NCBI GenBank assembly: GCA_965368585.1
Contig: CBDUNM010000004.1
Coordinates: 1-64,000 of the forward strand
Source: JARRQB01 sp965368585
GTDB lineage: Bacteria; Pseudomonadota; Gammaproteobacteria; Chromatiales; Chromatiaceae
Direction of reading: 5' to 3'
Length of the DNA: 64,000 nucleotides
Made by a program: the position numbers and the translations under genes. The notes beneath the pieces are model-generated. The model was not told the DNA's origin and did not search any database. It worked only from the letters and a program-made list of their open reading frames with translations. Each line of letters opens with the position of its first letter. Positions within the stretch are counted from its first letter, which is position 1. Below, one piece after another: positions 35,606 through 44,957 of the stretch.

Positions 35606-35688
35606 TGGCGGGTAGGATATTGTTTCGATGGGTGTACGAACGTGCGCGATTCTTTCGTGACAGAGGACGCTGTTGTCATTGCATCCCC

Positions 35689-36591
35689 TCAGTTATTACC
35701 CAAATCGGCGACACCCAAATCGGCGACGCCCTGCCGCGTAAAAGGCCGAGCCGCTTCATAGTCCGCGACGCTCGCCGGACGATACCCGGAAAACGACATC
35801 TGCCCGAGGGCCCGCCTGCCGTTCGGATTGTCCTTCATGCCCACCAGAATATTCGCGACCCGGTCGCCGATTTCCCGATCGAGGTCGGTTGCGACCATGG
35901 TCGCCATATTGGCCAGCCGTGGGCCGCGACCAATGATTCGAAGCGGCTCGCCCCTTGCGATCGCCTTCTTGAAGATGTTGCTTGACGCAACGGCAGCGCT
36001 GACTTCGTTCGCCAACACCGCCTCATTCGCCGCGTTGTGGCTGGTAAACTCGCGATAGACGGGCGCCCGGTCGCCGACCAGGCCGGAGTCGATCATGTGC
36101 TGCACGCCCATCATAGTCATCAGCGCACGCCTCGGAGGCGTCGCTACCGGTTTCCCGGCCAACTGCGCGACCGTCGTGATTGCGCTGTCCTCGCGCACCA
36201 CGATCAACTGCTGTACGTCCTCTATGACGGTTGCCCGGATGCGGTACTTGCCGCTGTCCGACGCCCTCACCGCCAGGTGCGGAGCCGTGACGACAATGTC
36301 GTAAACCCGTTCGTCGGTGCGCTGCACGAACGTCGAAAAGTCTTTGGCCGTTTTGAGAATTACGGGCCGCTGCAGGGACTCGGACAGATAGTCGCGCAAC
36401 GGTGCAAAGCGCTTGAACAAGGCTACCGTGCTGATGAGCGGAAAGTATCCCAGCGTCAGCGCCGTCGCTTTCTCGTTCGACCGTTCGCCCGTATCTGCGG
36501 CGGTCGCCGACGAAGCCGTACTGAGCAGCGCGAACAGCGCGCAGATTGTACTCAGGTAACGCCAAAAAGCACCGCGGCCGGCTCCCTGCAT
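35689..36591 (-). CDS. PhnD-like periplasmic binding protein
   Basis: A 300-residue exported binding protein of the phosphate/phosphite/phosphonate family (PhnD-like, PF12974). Signal peptide to about residue 32 (SSATAAD). Then LTLGYFPLISTVALFKRFAP, DFSTFVQRTDERVYDIVVTA, LIVVREDSAITTVAQLAGKP and FTSHNAANEAVLANEVSAAV, all family landmarks. No phn permease or ATPase genes are nearby, only a GGDEF/EAL sensor downstream; in several bacteria such orphan PhnD-like proteins deliver ligand to a signalling protein instead of a transporter. The C terminus ends with a duplicated VADLG, caused by a 15-bp tandem repeat. ATG at 36591 with GGAG upstream. Confidence 0.88.
   Translation of the reverse strand: MQGAGRGAFWRYLSTICALFALLSTASSATAADTGERSNEKATALTLGYFPLISTVALFKRFAPLRDYLSESLQRPVILKTAKDFSTFVQRTDERVYDIVVTAPHLAVRASDSGKYRIRATVIEDVQQLIVVREDSAITTVAQLAGKPVATPPRRALMTMMGVQHMIDSGLVGDRAPVYREFTSHNAANEAVLANEVSAAVASSNIFKKAIARGEPLRIIGRGPRLANMATMVATDLDREIGDRVANILVGMKDNPNGRRALGQMSFSGYRPASVADYEAARPFTRQGVADLGVADLGNN
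35698..35727. repeat. 15-bp perfect tandem duplication
   Basis: The unit ACCCAAATCGGCGAC occurs twice in a row (35698-35712 and 35713-35727), inside the last codons of the PhnD-like gene. It adds five residues (VADLG twice) without changing the frame, the mark of replication slippage. Confidence 0.9.
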
Positions 36592-36666
36592 GACGACTCC
36601 TCGGCCCGCTGTTAGCGACTAGCGACACCCGATCGGTTTGCCGTCGCGGACATACGCAACGGCAGA

Positions 36667-37281
36667 CTATTTGTCGCCGCCGCCCTTTTTCGGGGGTGGC
36701 GAACGATTGGTCGCTATCTCCGTTAGCGTTTTGAAGTAGGACAACACGTTTTCAATGGCTTGCGCCGACATTTCCGCCTGCCTAGCAAAGCCATCTTTGC
36801 TCACGTTGCCCTGGGCAAACGACTGCAGCGTATCCATCGCGTCGCTGACTGCGTCTTGAAACAAGGCGGTCTGTTGGGTGGCCAGCTTCGATGTGCTATC
36901 AAACAGCTTGCGATGATGCTCCGCCATTCGCTCCAATCCTTCGCGATGCCTTTCCAAAATGGCATCCAGAGACAGGTGTCCCAAACCGTAGCCTCCAAAG
37001 ACACGCTTCAGCTGTTCGGTGAGCATTTCGGCGTCTGTCTGCGCAAGGACGCACGGAAACTCCGTCTCGTACTTCGCATCGACCTCCCGTTCGGCTTCCG
37101 ACCAGTCTTCAAAGGGATCACCCCCGACGAACCCCCGCCTCTGGACGCGGTTGTACGCCTTCTCGGTAATCAGCAGCCAACGCTCACCCGGAGATATCGT
37201 CTGCTTTTCTCCGTCAAACGGCGCCAGCGGCACCGTGTTGGCACTTTTCTCGGTGGTTGCATGTTCACTTTTCGTAATCAT
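36667..37281 (-). CDS. DUF2934 / phasin-like protein
   Basis: A 204-residue protein with two parts. Residues about 30-65 (AYNRVQRRGFVGGDPFEDWS followed by EAEREVD) form a DUF2934 motif. The rest is a predicted amphipathic helix bundle (LERMAEHHRKLFDSTSKLAT, LFQDAVSDAMDTLQSFA, ENVLSYFKTLTEI) like phasins, which coat polyhydroxyalkanoate granules. The chosen ATG at 37281 has GGAGG eight bases before it; the earlier codons at 37287 and 37302 are worse placed. A PHA role would fit the 3-hydroxybutyrate dehydrogenase in this window, but no PHA synthase is seen here. The 540 bp upstream hold no supported gene. Confidence 0.75.
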   Translation of the reverse strand: MITKSEHATTEKSANTVPLAPFDGEKQTISPGERWLLITEKAYNRVQRRGFVGGDPFEDWSEAEREVDAKYETEFPCVLAQTDAEMLTEQLKRVFGGYGLGHLSLDAILERHREGLERMAEHHRKLFDSTSKLATQQTALFQDAVSDAMDTLQSFAQGNVSKDGFARQAEMSAQAIENVLSYFKTLTEIATNRSPPPKKGGGDK

Positions 37282-37824
37282 TGCCATAGCCTCCGGACAC
37301 AATTGACGAGTGTCACAATGCTGCAGTGCATGATTTCTGCGGTAACCAACAACAGCGTTACCCGTCCGCGGGGCAGGCCTTCATCTTCAAACAGAAACTG
37401 GCCAGCTTGTCTGAGCGTCGGGGCGCATACCGTAACTCATTGATACAAAAAAACAACTTTGCCCAACCACCAATCCCTTTGCGCCTCTGCAACGCGCAAT
37501 CTGGAGCGATTCGAAGCAGATGCAACATCGCTTGGTCGGACAATAGTACACCGGCATCTTGTCACCGATGTAACTGAGTCTATTATAGGATGACGAGTGA
37601 TCAGTTGCTTGATAAATAAAATGAAAACTGGCCGGCCCGGATGAAAGACGGAACGGCTTCAATCTGCGTCGCACGACCATTGGTTTGCAGTACCCGAAGA
37701 CCAGTGCGCGCTTTTGCTCAACCGCTTGCGCCCAACCGTACCCCGTTCCCGGTATCCGCCGAGCGGTGCCGGCCGGGCTGAAAAGCACGAAATCTAACTG
37801 TCAAGAATCAATTAAAGGGTCGCT

Positions 37825-39576
37825 ATGACTACCGATGCTGTATCGATAACCAAAAACCTCCCGCAAGGCGTCATGCTCAACGCTTATCCGGACAGCATCG
37901 GGGGATCCCTGGCCGACACGGTTGAGTTGCTGAAGCGGCCGGAGTTTGAAGATGTGTTTTCGCTTTTTTACATCCTTCCGACGTTTTTTAACAGCGATTT
38001 GGATCGCGGCTTCTCTGTCATCGACTACGACCTCAACAAAGCACTCGTCACAACGAAGGATCTGGAAGAGCTGAGCAAGCTGGACATCATGCTGAAGTTC
38101 GATCTGGTCTTAAACCATCTCTCCGTTGGATCTCCACAGTTTCAGGATATGTTGCAAAATGGTGACCAGTCGCCGTACCGGAACTTCTTCATCGACTGGA
38201 ATGAATTCTGGCACGCTCACGGAAAAACCAACGATGACGGACTGGTGATACCAGACGAAGCTTATCTGCAGCGGCTGTTCATGCGAAAACCCGGTCTTCC
38301 GATACTGAAAGTGCGTTTTCCAGATGGAACCGACAGGCCTTACTGGAATACGTTTTATCAGGAAGTGATCTACCAGGAACTCATTCCGGAGGACCTGGCA
38401 TCGATCGGCGGGCTCGCGTTTCAACAGGCGGAGACCGTAACGGCTGCGGTGAATGATGCAATCCGTGCGAAGATACACGTCAGGGAACTGGATTTTGGCT
38501 CGAACTCACGGTTCAAGGAAGACATCGTGGCAGTTGTCGAAAGCAAACGACGCTACCTGGGCCAGATGGATTTGAACGCCCGATCGGATGGCGTTTGGGA
38601 CTTCTACGACGAGACGCTGAAAAAGTTGCACGGCTACGGCGCGAAGCTCGTCAGACTCGACGCGTTTGCGTATCTCCACAAAGAGCCCGGCATGACCAAT
38701 TTCTTCAACAAACCCGGAACCTGGGAGTATCTGGATAGACTGAAGGAAATCGCGGCAAAATATGACCTCATCCTACTGCCGGAGATCCATTCTGAATACG
38801 GTTATGGGCTCCACGAGGAAGTCGCGGAAAAAGGCTTTCCCATCTACGACTTTTTCTTGCCCGGATTGATTATCGACGCACTGGATCGCGGCACCGCGAC
38901 GGCCCTGTTACGTTGGATCCGCGAGCTGCACGAAACGGGGATTAAGACGGTCAATATGCTGGGATGCCATGACGGGATACCTGTACTCGACCTGAGGGGA
39001 AAAGAGGTGCTTGGCATCTCGAAATCGGGTTTGTTGTCTGACGAGCAAATCGACGCAGCCATAGAAAAGATACTGGCCCGGGGCGGCAGAGTCAAAAATC
39101 TCTACGGCCCGGATGGCAATAAGATTTCCTACTATCAGGTTAACGCAACATATTTCAGCGCGCTGGGCGAAGATGAGCAAAAATTGCGCCTCGCCCGGGC
39201 AATCCAAATGTTCATGCCGGGAATCCCGCAGGTATGGTATCTCGATCTCTTTGCGGGGAAAAACGACTACGCTGCGGCGGATAGCGGAGGCACCGCGGGG
39301 CACAAGGAGATTAACCGCACCACGCTTACGGCGAGTGATATCGAGCAGGGACTCCAGCGTGAGATCGTTCGGGACCAACTCCAGCTAATGAGGTTGCGGA
39401 ATACCTCGCCTGCCTTTGGCGGCGACTTGACGATCGTTGATACGGACGAACATCGTTTACATTTGACGTGGAAGAACCGAAATTGCACGGCAACGTTGGC
39501 GGCGGATTTGCGTGATCTCAGCTTCACCGTTACGCATGTAGACGATGCCGGCAGCGAGTATCAGATATCGTTCTGA
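37825..39576 (+). CDS. GH13 subfamily 18 phosphorylase (sucrose-phosphorylase-like)
   Basis: A 583-residue retaining glycoside phosphorylase of the sucrose phosphorylase type. Landmarks: GVMLNAYPDSIGGSLADTVE at the N terminus, FDLVLNHLSVGSPQFQDML, the nucleophile region KLVRLDAFAYLHKEPG, the acid/base Glu in LLPEIHSEYG, and the third acidic residue in MLGCHDGIPVLDL. GH13_18 enzymes split sucrose, sucrose 6'-phosphate, glucosylglycerate or glucosylglycerol with phosphate; which one cannot be told from motifs. The length is above the about 500 of classic sucrose phosphorylases and nearer the glucosylglycerol/glucosylglycerate group. It is followed 34 bp later by a sucrose-phosphatase-like gene, a probable two-gene operon. 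Confidence 0.92.
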   Translation: MTTDAVSITKNLPQGVMLNAYPDSIGGSLADTVELLKRPEFEDVFSLFYILPTFFNSDLDRGFSVIDYDLNKALVTTKDLEELSKLDIMLKFDLVLNHLSVGSPQFQDMLQNGDQSPYRNFFIDWNEFWHAHGKTNDDGLVIPDEAYLQRLFMRKPGLPILKVRFPDGTDRPYWNTFYQEVIYQELIPEDLASIGGLAFQQAETVTAAVNDAIRAKIHVRELDFGSNSRFKEDIVAVVESKRRYLGQMDLNARSDGVWDFYDETLKKLHGYGAKLVRLDAFAYLHKEPGMTNFFNKPGTWEYLDRLKEIAAKYDLILLPEIHSEYGYGLHEEVAEKGFPIYDFFLPGLIIDALDRGTATALLRWIRELHETGIKTVNMLGCHDGIPVLDLRGKEVLGISKSGLLSDEQIDAAIEKILARGGRVKNLYGPDGNKISYYQVNATYFSALGEDEQKLRLARAIQMFMPGIPQVWYLDLFAGKNDYAAADSGGTAGHKEINRTTLTASDIEQGLQREIVRDQLQLMRLRNTSPAFGGDLTIVDTDEHRLHLTWKNRNCTATLAADLRDLSFTVTHVDDAGSEYQISF

Positions 39577-39610
39577 TAGATCAAAAATCCGTTACATGTG
39601 GAGTTTGCAG

Positions 39611-40450
39611 ATGAAAGTACTCGCTACCGACCTGGACAGAACGCTACTTCCGAATGGCAGTTGGGAGGGTGACGATAAAGCAATCCGCCTGTTCAACGAG
39701 TTGACGGAAACACACGGCGTGCTGGTCGTTTACGTGACAGGACGGAATCTGACGCTGACGGAAAATGCGATACGCGAATTCGGAGTCAGATTTCCCGACG
39801 TTCTATGTAGTGATGTCGGCACGTCGATAAGAACTTACGAGAACGACGAGTGGAAACTGGATGACGGATGGGTGGCTCATGTCAAACGCGCGAGCCCAAG
39901 GTGGGATGCGACCGCGGTACGCGCTGCGGTTGCCAAGGTGGATGGCATGCGGGAACAGGAGCGCGAGCATTTGAATCCGTTCAAGCAAAGCTACTATGTC
40001 GAGCATGACAAAAACGACCAAGTGTTAAAAAACGTCGACAGACTGGTCAAGGGAAAATTCGATGAAGTCATCGTATACAGCTTCGATTCACAGAACGGCA
40101 AGGGGCTTCTGGATTTCCTGCCGGCGAGTGCAACGAAACAGACCGCATTGGAATATGTGGCGGAGGAATTCGGCGCTGCGAAGGAGGACGTTGTGTTTTG
40201 CGGCGACAGCGGCAACGACATCTTCCCCCTTACAGCCGGTTTTTGCGGTGTTCTGGTCCGAAATGCCGATGACCAACTGGTTGAGAATGTAAAAGAAGCG
40301 ATGGACCAAAACCCGGCGCTGAAGGTGTACTTTGCAAAGGGCGGTTTCAAGGGTTTGAGTGGATACTACACCAGTGGTGTGATTGAAGGGGCGTATCACT
40401 ATGGACTATTCGATGATGACACGGCGAAACGGCAGAAACCGGTCGAATGA
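39611..40450 (+). CDS. HAD phosphatase of the sucrose-6-phosphatase type
   Basis: A 279-residue HAD-IIB (S6PP-like) phosphatase. Motif I is VLATDLDRTLLPNG with both Asp, motif II is VVYVTGRN, the cap domain follows (about residues 85-175), and motif IV is VVFCGDSGNDIFPLT. S6PP proteins remove phosphate from sucrose 6-phosphate or related glucosyl phosphates such as glucosylglycerol- or glucosylglycerate-phosphate. ATG at 39611 has GGAG upstream; the earlier ATG at 39545 lies inside the preceding gene. No sucrose-phosphate synthase is in the window, so the substrate is open. Confidence 0.9.
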   Translation: MKVLATDLDRTLLPNGSWEGDDKAIRLFNELTETHGVLVVYVTGRNLTLTENAIREFGVRFPDVLCSDVGTSIRTYENDEWKLDDGWVAHVKRASPRWDATAVRAAVAKVDGMREQEREHLNPFKQSYYVEHDKNDQVLKNVDRLVKGKFDEVIVYSFDSQNGKGLLDFLPASATKQTALEYVAEEFGAAKEDVVFCGDSGNDIFPLTAGFCGVLVRNADDQLVENVKEAMDQNPALKVYFAKGGFKGLSGYYTSGVIEGAYHYGLFDDDTAKRQKPVE

Positions 40451-40844
40451 CCCCTTCGCCCTGCACCAATGTCTCAGATCAAATAGATTCTAAGGAGCGA
40501 GCGAACTGCGCACGGCGTACCGCCGCGCGCACGCCCTTATAAATGCTGCGAGACCGCGCATCACTACAGGCGACGTTCCGGCTCCCGTAGACGACGGCAA
40601 CGAATCGCCACCTGCCTGCCCGACGACCACCTGATTCTGAACGAACAGACACACTCAAGGCATTCTTCCTGATCGAGTTTTTCGACGTCGATCACCCGTC
40701 AAGCCAGTTGACAACCGCTACTATTGAATGGGATTTTGGTTTAGTATCGGCATCCAAATGCCGGCTGCCTTGCTCCGAACAGCGCCCTCAAAAGCGTTTG
40801 CGGCCGGTTTTTCACGGTCGAACGTAATGTAACTTATTGCACCC
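40451..40844. other. Intergenic stretch upstream of the catabolic cluster
   Basis: About 390 bp without a supported gene. It should contain the promoter of the acyl-CoA ligase cluster, but I could not assign a convincing -35/-10 pair or operator. Confidence 0.4.
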
Positions 40845-42365
40845 ATGACTATGATTCAGACAACCAACCAGATTCTAGAAAGCGGTCAAGATCAGGCTAT
40901 CGCGATTCAAGCTCCGAGTCGCCCCGATTTATCCTATGCCGCGTTGCGCGAGTTGGCCAGGCGCACCAAAGACACGTTGAATACAGCGGGCATCGGCCAA
41001 GGCGATCGCGTTGCGATCGTTTTGCCCAACGGCCCGGAGATGGCGACGGCTTTTGTCACAATTGCGGGCGCCGCTACCACCGCGCCGTTGAACCCGGGCT
41101 ATCGGCAGGAAGAGTTCGAATTCTATCTGGACGACCTTAACTCCAAGGCACTGGTTGTCGAGAAAGACAGTGATTCACCGGCGGTCGCGGCGGCCAAAAA
41201 ACTTGGTATAGGGGTCGTCGAGTTATCCACCTCGGGTGATCGCCCGGCGGGCGATTTCGACCTTGAAACCTCGATGAGCGGCGCAGCTGCTGACAGCGGA
41301 GACGCCAACCCGGATCATATCGCACTCATCCTGCATACCTCAGGCACCACCTCGCGACCCAAGATCGTACCCCTGAGTCACGCCAATGTGTGCGCATCTG
41401 CAACCAACATAGCGGACACGCTGGCGCTCACTGTTAACGACGCGTGTCTGAACATCATGCCCTTGTTTCACATTCACGGCCTGATCGCGGCGGTGCTGTC
41501 CTCGCTGCGAGCGGGAGCAAGAATCTACTGCTCGCCGGGATTTAACGCTCTCAAGTTCTTCAGCTGGATGGAAGACGCCAAACCGACATGGTACACGGCG
41601 GTCCCAACCATGCATCAAGCCATACTCACGCGCGCCTCGCGCAGCATGGACACGATAAAGGCAGTGCCCCTGCGGTTCGTTCGTTCTTCGTCTTCTTCGT
41701 TGCCGCCACAGGTCATGGCGGCGCTGGTGGAAACTTTCGATGCACCGGTGATTGAAGCTTACGGAATGACCGAAGCGGCGCACCAAATGGCCAGCAACCC
41801 GTTGCCGCCACGCGCGCAGAAACCTGGCACGGTCGGCGTTGCCGCAGGCCCGGAAGTTGAAATAATGAATGAGGCGGGCGAAATACTGCCGCAGGGACAA
41901 GTCGGCGAGATCGTCATTCGAGGCGATAATGTAACCTCGGGGTACGAAAACAACCCGAAGGCCAACGCCGAGAACTTCACCAACGGTTGGTTTCGTACCG
42001 GCGATCAAGGCGTCATCGACGAGGACGGTTATGTTTCGATTACAGGACGCCTTAAAGAGATCATAAACCGCGGCGGAGAAAAGATATCGCCGCGCGAAGT
42101 CGACGAAGTTCTCATGGATCATCCCGCCGTGCAACAATGTGTAACCTTCGCCATGCCGCACCCAAAGCTGGGCGAAGAAGTGGCGGCTGCCGTGGTCCTG
42201 CATGAAGGCAAGACTGCCGATGAGTCCGACATTCGCAGTTTCGCCGCAGAACATCTGGCGGATTTCAAGGTGCCCAGAAAAGTGCTGATTCTCGACGAGA
42301 TACCCAAGGGCGCAACTGGAAAACTGCAACGCATCGGCTTGGCGGAAAAGTTGGGGCTGGCATAA
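40845..42365 (+). CDS. Acyl-CoA ligase, oxalyl-CoA-synthetase-like (AAE3 type)
   Basis: A 506-residue ANL-superfamily ligase that activates a carboxylate to its CoA ester through an adenylate. Motifs: LHTSGTTSRPKIVPLSH (P-loop), PLFHIHGLIAAVLSSLRAG, YGMTEAAHQM, GWFRTGDQGVIDEDGYVSIT, GRLKEIINRGGEKISPREVD and the catalytic Lys in PKGATGKLQR. The GMTEAAHQMASNPLPP segment is close to that of oxalate-CoA ligases (plant AAE3, yeast Pcs60). The next gene starts at the base after its stop, so it heads a seven-gene unit. Oxalate is one candidate substrate, but a longer 2-oxo or dicarboxylic acid fits the neighbours as well. Confidence 0.9.
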   Translation: MTMIQTTNQILESGQDQAIAIQAPSRPDLSYAALRELARRTKDTLNTAGIGQGDRVAIVLPNGPEMATAFVTIAGAATTAPLNPGYRQEEFEFYLDDLNSKALVVEKDSDSPAVAAAKKLGIGVVELSTSGDRPAGDFDLETSMSGAAADSGDANPDHIALILHTSGTTSRPKIVPLSHANVCASATNIADTLALTVNDACLNIMPLFHIHGLIAAVLSSLRAGARIYCSPGFNALKFFSWMEDAKPTWYTAVPTMHQAILTRASRSMDTIKAVPLRFVRSSSSSLPPQVMAALVETFDAPVIEAYGMTEAAHQMASNPLPPRAQKPGTVGVAAGPEVEIMNEAGEILPQGQVGEIVIRGDNVTSGYENNPKANAENFTNGWFRTGDQGVIDEDGYVSITGRLKEIINRGGEKISPREVDEVLMDHPAVQQCVTFAMPHPKLGEEVAAAVVLHEGKTADESDIRSFAAEHLADFKVPRKVLILDEIPKGATGKLQRIGLAEKLGLA

Positions 42366-43337
42366 ATGAGGATCGCCATCTACGGCGCCGGCGCGATCGG
42401 GGGTTATCTTGGCGCCCTGCTGAAAAAATCCGGCATAGACGTGTCGCTGATCGCCCGTGGGCCACATCTTGCTGCTATTCAGAATAATGGCTTGGCCCTG
42501 GAAATGGGTGGCGAGCGCATCGTCACACATCCGGCGGCAACCGAAAACCCGGCCGAACTGGGTGAGCAGGATTTCGTCATCGTATCCCTGAAGGCGCATT
42601 CCGCGGTACACATAGTCGATGTCATGCAGCCGTTACTCGGCAAAGATACTGCGGTTGTGACCGCGGTGAATGGCGTTCCTTGGTGGTACTTCTATCGCTT
42701 GGCAGGCCAATGGGAAAACCGCATTATCGAAACGGTCGACCCGGGGGGTAAGCAATGGCATGGAATCGGCCCCGAGCGAGCGATCGGGTGCGTAGTCTAT
42801 CCCGCTTGTGAAATCTCCGAACCAGGTGTGATACAGCACACCTACGGGGACCGCTTTACCCTCGGTGAGGCATCAGGAGAAAAAACCGAGCGCGTGCAGG
42901 CGTTGGCGAAGGCCCTGGTCGACGCCGGTCTAAAGGCACCGGTGCGCAACATTCGCGACGAAATCTGGGTGAAATTGTGGGGCAACCTGTGTTTCAACCC
43001 CTTGAGTGCCCTGACGCACGCGACGCTGGATGTGATTGCTACTGATCCCGGGACGCGTGCGGTAGCAAAGAATATGATGCTGGAAGCGAAGGAAATCGGT
43101 GAAAAACTCGGCGTCCGTTTTCGTATCGACGTCGAGAAGCGCATCGACGGCGCGGCAGCGGTAGGAGCACACACCACCTCCATGTTGCAGGACCTGCTGC
43201 AGGGCAGGCCCATGGAAATCGACGCGCTTGTTACCGCGGTGCAGGAACTCGGCCGGATTGTCGGAGTGGCAACACCGACCATCGACACCGTTCTGCCCAT
43301 TGTGCAACAGCGTGCGCGCGTCGCAGGTTGCTACTGA
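42366..43337 (+). CDS. 2-dehydropantoate 2-reductase family protein (PanE/ApbA)
   Basis: A 323-residue NADP-dependent reductase of the ketopantoate reductase family. The Rossmann start is MRIAIYGAGAIGGYLGALL; VSLKAHS, VTAVNGVPWWYF, the catalytic Lys in EIWVKLWGNLCFNPLSALTH and the C-terminal LQDLLQGRPMEIDAL segment are typical. The VPWWYF type belongs to paralogues found in catabolic operons rather than to pantothenate synthesis. It starts directly at the end of the ligase gene and is followed 13 bp later by the gamma-glutamyltransferase-like gene; in this setting it may reduce a 2-oxo acid. Confidence 0.9.
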   Translation: MRIAIYGAGAIGGYLGALLKKSGIDVSLIARGPHLAAIQNNGLALEMGGERIVTHPAATENPAELGEQDFVIVSLKAHSAVHIVDVMQPLLGKDTAVVTAVNGVPWWYFYRLAGQWENRIIETVDPGGKQWHGIGPERAIGCVVYPACEISEPGVIQHTYGDRFTLGEASGEKTERVQALAKALVDAGLKAPVRNIRDEIWVKLWGNLCFNPLSALTHATLDVIATDPGTRAVAKNMMLEAKEIGEKLGVRFRIDVEKRIDGAAAVGAHTTSMLQDLLQGRPMEIDALVTAVQELGRIVGVATPTIDTVLPIVQQRARVAGCY

Positions 43338-43350
43338 GTATCAGTCTACC

Positions 43351-44940
43351 GTGCGCAACCTACAGTCTCCTGGTCGCTCGCCGGTGATGAGCACCGAAAC
43401 GATGGTGGCTACCAGCCAGCCGATGGCGACACAGGTCGCGCTGCAAATCCTACGCGATGGTGGCAACGCGCTTGATGCCGCGATCGCAGCCAGCGCAACC
43501 CTGGCCGTAGTCGAAAGCTATTCGACCGGTATCGGTGGCGACTGTTTCATCCTTTACCACGAAGCCGCCAGTGGCAAACTGCATGCACTCAACGGCAGCG
43601 GTCGATCACCGGCTAAAGCGACCGTCGATACGATCAGGGCCCGAGGTTACCAAGCCATGCCGGATCAGGGTATTTTGCCGGTCACGGTTCCCGGCGCTGT
43701 CGATGCTTGGCATACCGCCAGCAAGGCACTGGGGAACCTGGAGTTTGCGCAACTGCTGCAACCTGCCATTCACTATGCGGAGCACGGTTACGCCGTCAGC
43801 CCGGTGATTGCCAGCCATTGGAAAGCGAACGAAGCGCGGCTCCTGGCAACCCCGGAGGCGAGCGCCGCCTATCTCGTCGACGGCGCAGCGCCCGTCGCAG
43901 GAACGATTCATCGACAACCGGATCTTGCAGCCAGCTTGAAGCTGATCGCGTCTGCGGGGAGATCGGTATTCTACGAAGGTTCTATCGCTGCAGAGATTGT
44001 ACGCTTCAGCGATACCCATGACGGACTGCTCACCCTGGATGATTTTGCCAATCATCGCTCGGAATGGGTAAGCCCCATCAGCACGTCTTATCGCGGGTAT
44101 CAGGTGTGCGAAGTTCCGCCCAACGGCCAGGGCATTACGACGTTGATGGCGCTCAATATTCTTTCGCAAACCCAGGTGTCACGGCACCCGCATCTGAGCG
44201 CTGATCACATTCATCTCTTGAGCGAATCATTTGCCCTGGCGATGGCGGAGCGCGATCGTTTTGTCGCCGACCCGGCATTCAACGAGCTGCCGTTAGACGC
44301 ACTGCTGTCGAACGGATTTGCCGCCGGACAATATGCGCGAATCAACCCTGATCGGGCGAATCCCCAACCAGTTGAATCGGCGTTGCCCAATCACCAGGAC
44401 ACCGTGTATCTGACGGTGATCGACCAGGACCGAAATGCCTGCTCGTTGATCAACAGCATGTATTATTCCTGGGGCAGCGGCCTGGTCGCCGGCAGTACCG
44501 GCATCAATCTGCACAATCGCGGCGGCGGCTTCACCCTTGAAGACGGGCATTTCAACCGCCTCGAACCGTCAAAAAGGCCGTTACACACCATTATTCCCGC
44601 CATGGTGTACCAGAATGATCAACCTGTTTTGAGCTTCGGCGTCATGGGCGGACAGTATCAGGCGATGGGACAAACCTATGTCTTGTCCAATTGGATCGAC
44701 TACGGGCTGGATGTCCAGGAATGCATCGACGCAGCCAGGTTTTTCCTCTACGGCGGGCAGTTGTCTGTTGAATCCGGGATACCCGCAGCGAGCAAGAGCC
44801 AACTCGCCAAGATGGGGCACGTTGTTGTCCCCGCCGATACACCGCACGGCGGCGGTCAAGCCATATTCATAGACTGGAAGAACGGCACGTTGCACGGCGG
44901 CTCCGATCCACGCAAAGACGGCTGCGCAGCCGGATATTAG
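43351..44940 (+). CDS. Gamma-glutamyltransferase family protein (YwrD-like)
   Basis: A 529-residue Ntn-hydrolase of the gamma-glutamyltranspeptidase family. The start is taken as GTG at 43351, since the family N terminus (RNLQSPGRSPV...MVATSQP) begins there. Further landmarks are DGGNALDAAIAASATL, STGIGGDCFILYH, LNGSGRSPAKAT, the autoprocessing Thr in NHQDTVYLTVIDQDRNACSL, and RPLHTIIPAM. No signal peptide is seen, so unlike classical Ggt it should stay in the cytoplasm, as YwrD-like members do. The true substrate in this catabolic cluster is not glutathione by necessity; related operons suggest gamma-lactam or gamma-glutamyl type bonds. Confidence 0.9.
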   Translation: MRNLQSPGRSPVMSTETMVATSQPMATQVALQILRDGGNALDAAIAASATLAVVESYSTGIGGDCFILYHEAASGKLHALNGSGRSPAKATVDTIRARGYQAMPDQGILPVTVPGAVDAWHTASKALGNLEFAQLLQPAIHYAEHGYAVSPVIASHWKANEARLLATPEASAAYLVDGAAPVAGTIHRQPDLAASLKLIASAGRSVFYEGSIAAEIVRFSDTHDGLLTLDDFANHRSEWVSPISTSYRGYQVCEVPPNGQGITTLMALNILSQTQVSRHPHLSADHIHLLSESFALAMAERDRFVADPAFNELPLDALLSNGFAAGQYARINPDRANPQPVESALPNHQDTVYLTVIDQDRNACSLINSMYYSWGSGLVAGSTGINLHNRGGGFTLEDGHFNRLEPSKRPLHTIIPAMVYQNDQPVLSFGVMGGQYQAMGQTYVLSNWIDYGLDVQECIDAARFFLYGGQLSVESGIPAASKSQLAKMGHVVVPADTPHGGGQAIFIDWKNGTLHGGSDPRKDGCAAGY

Positions 44941-44957
44941 CTTCTACAGGTAAAACG

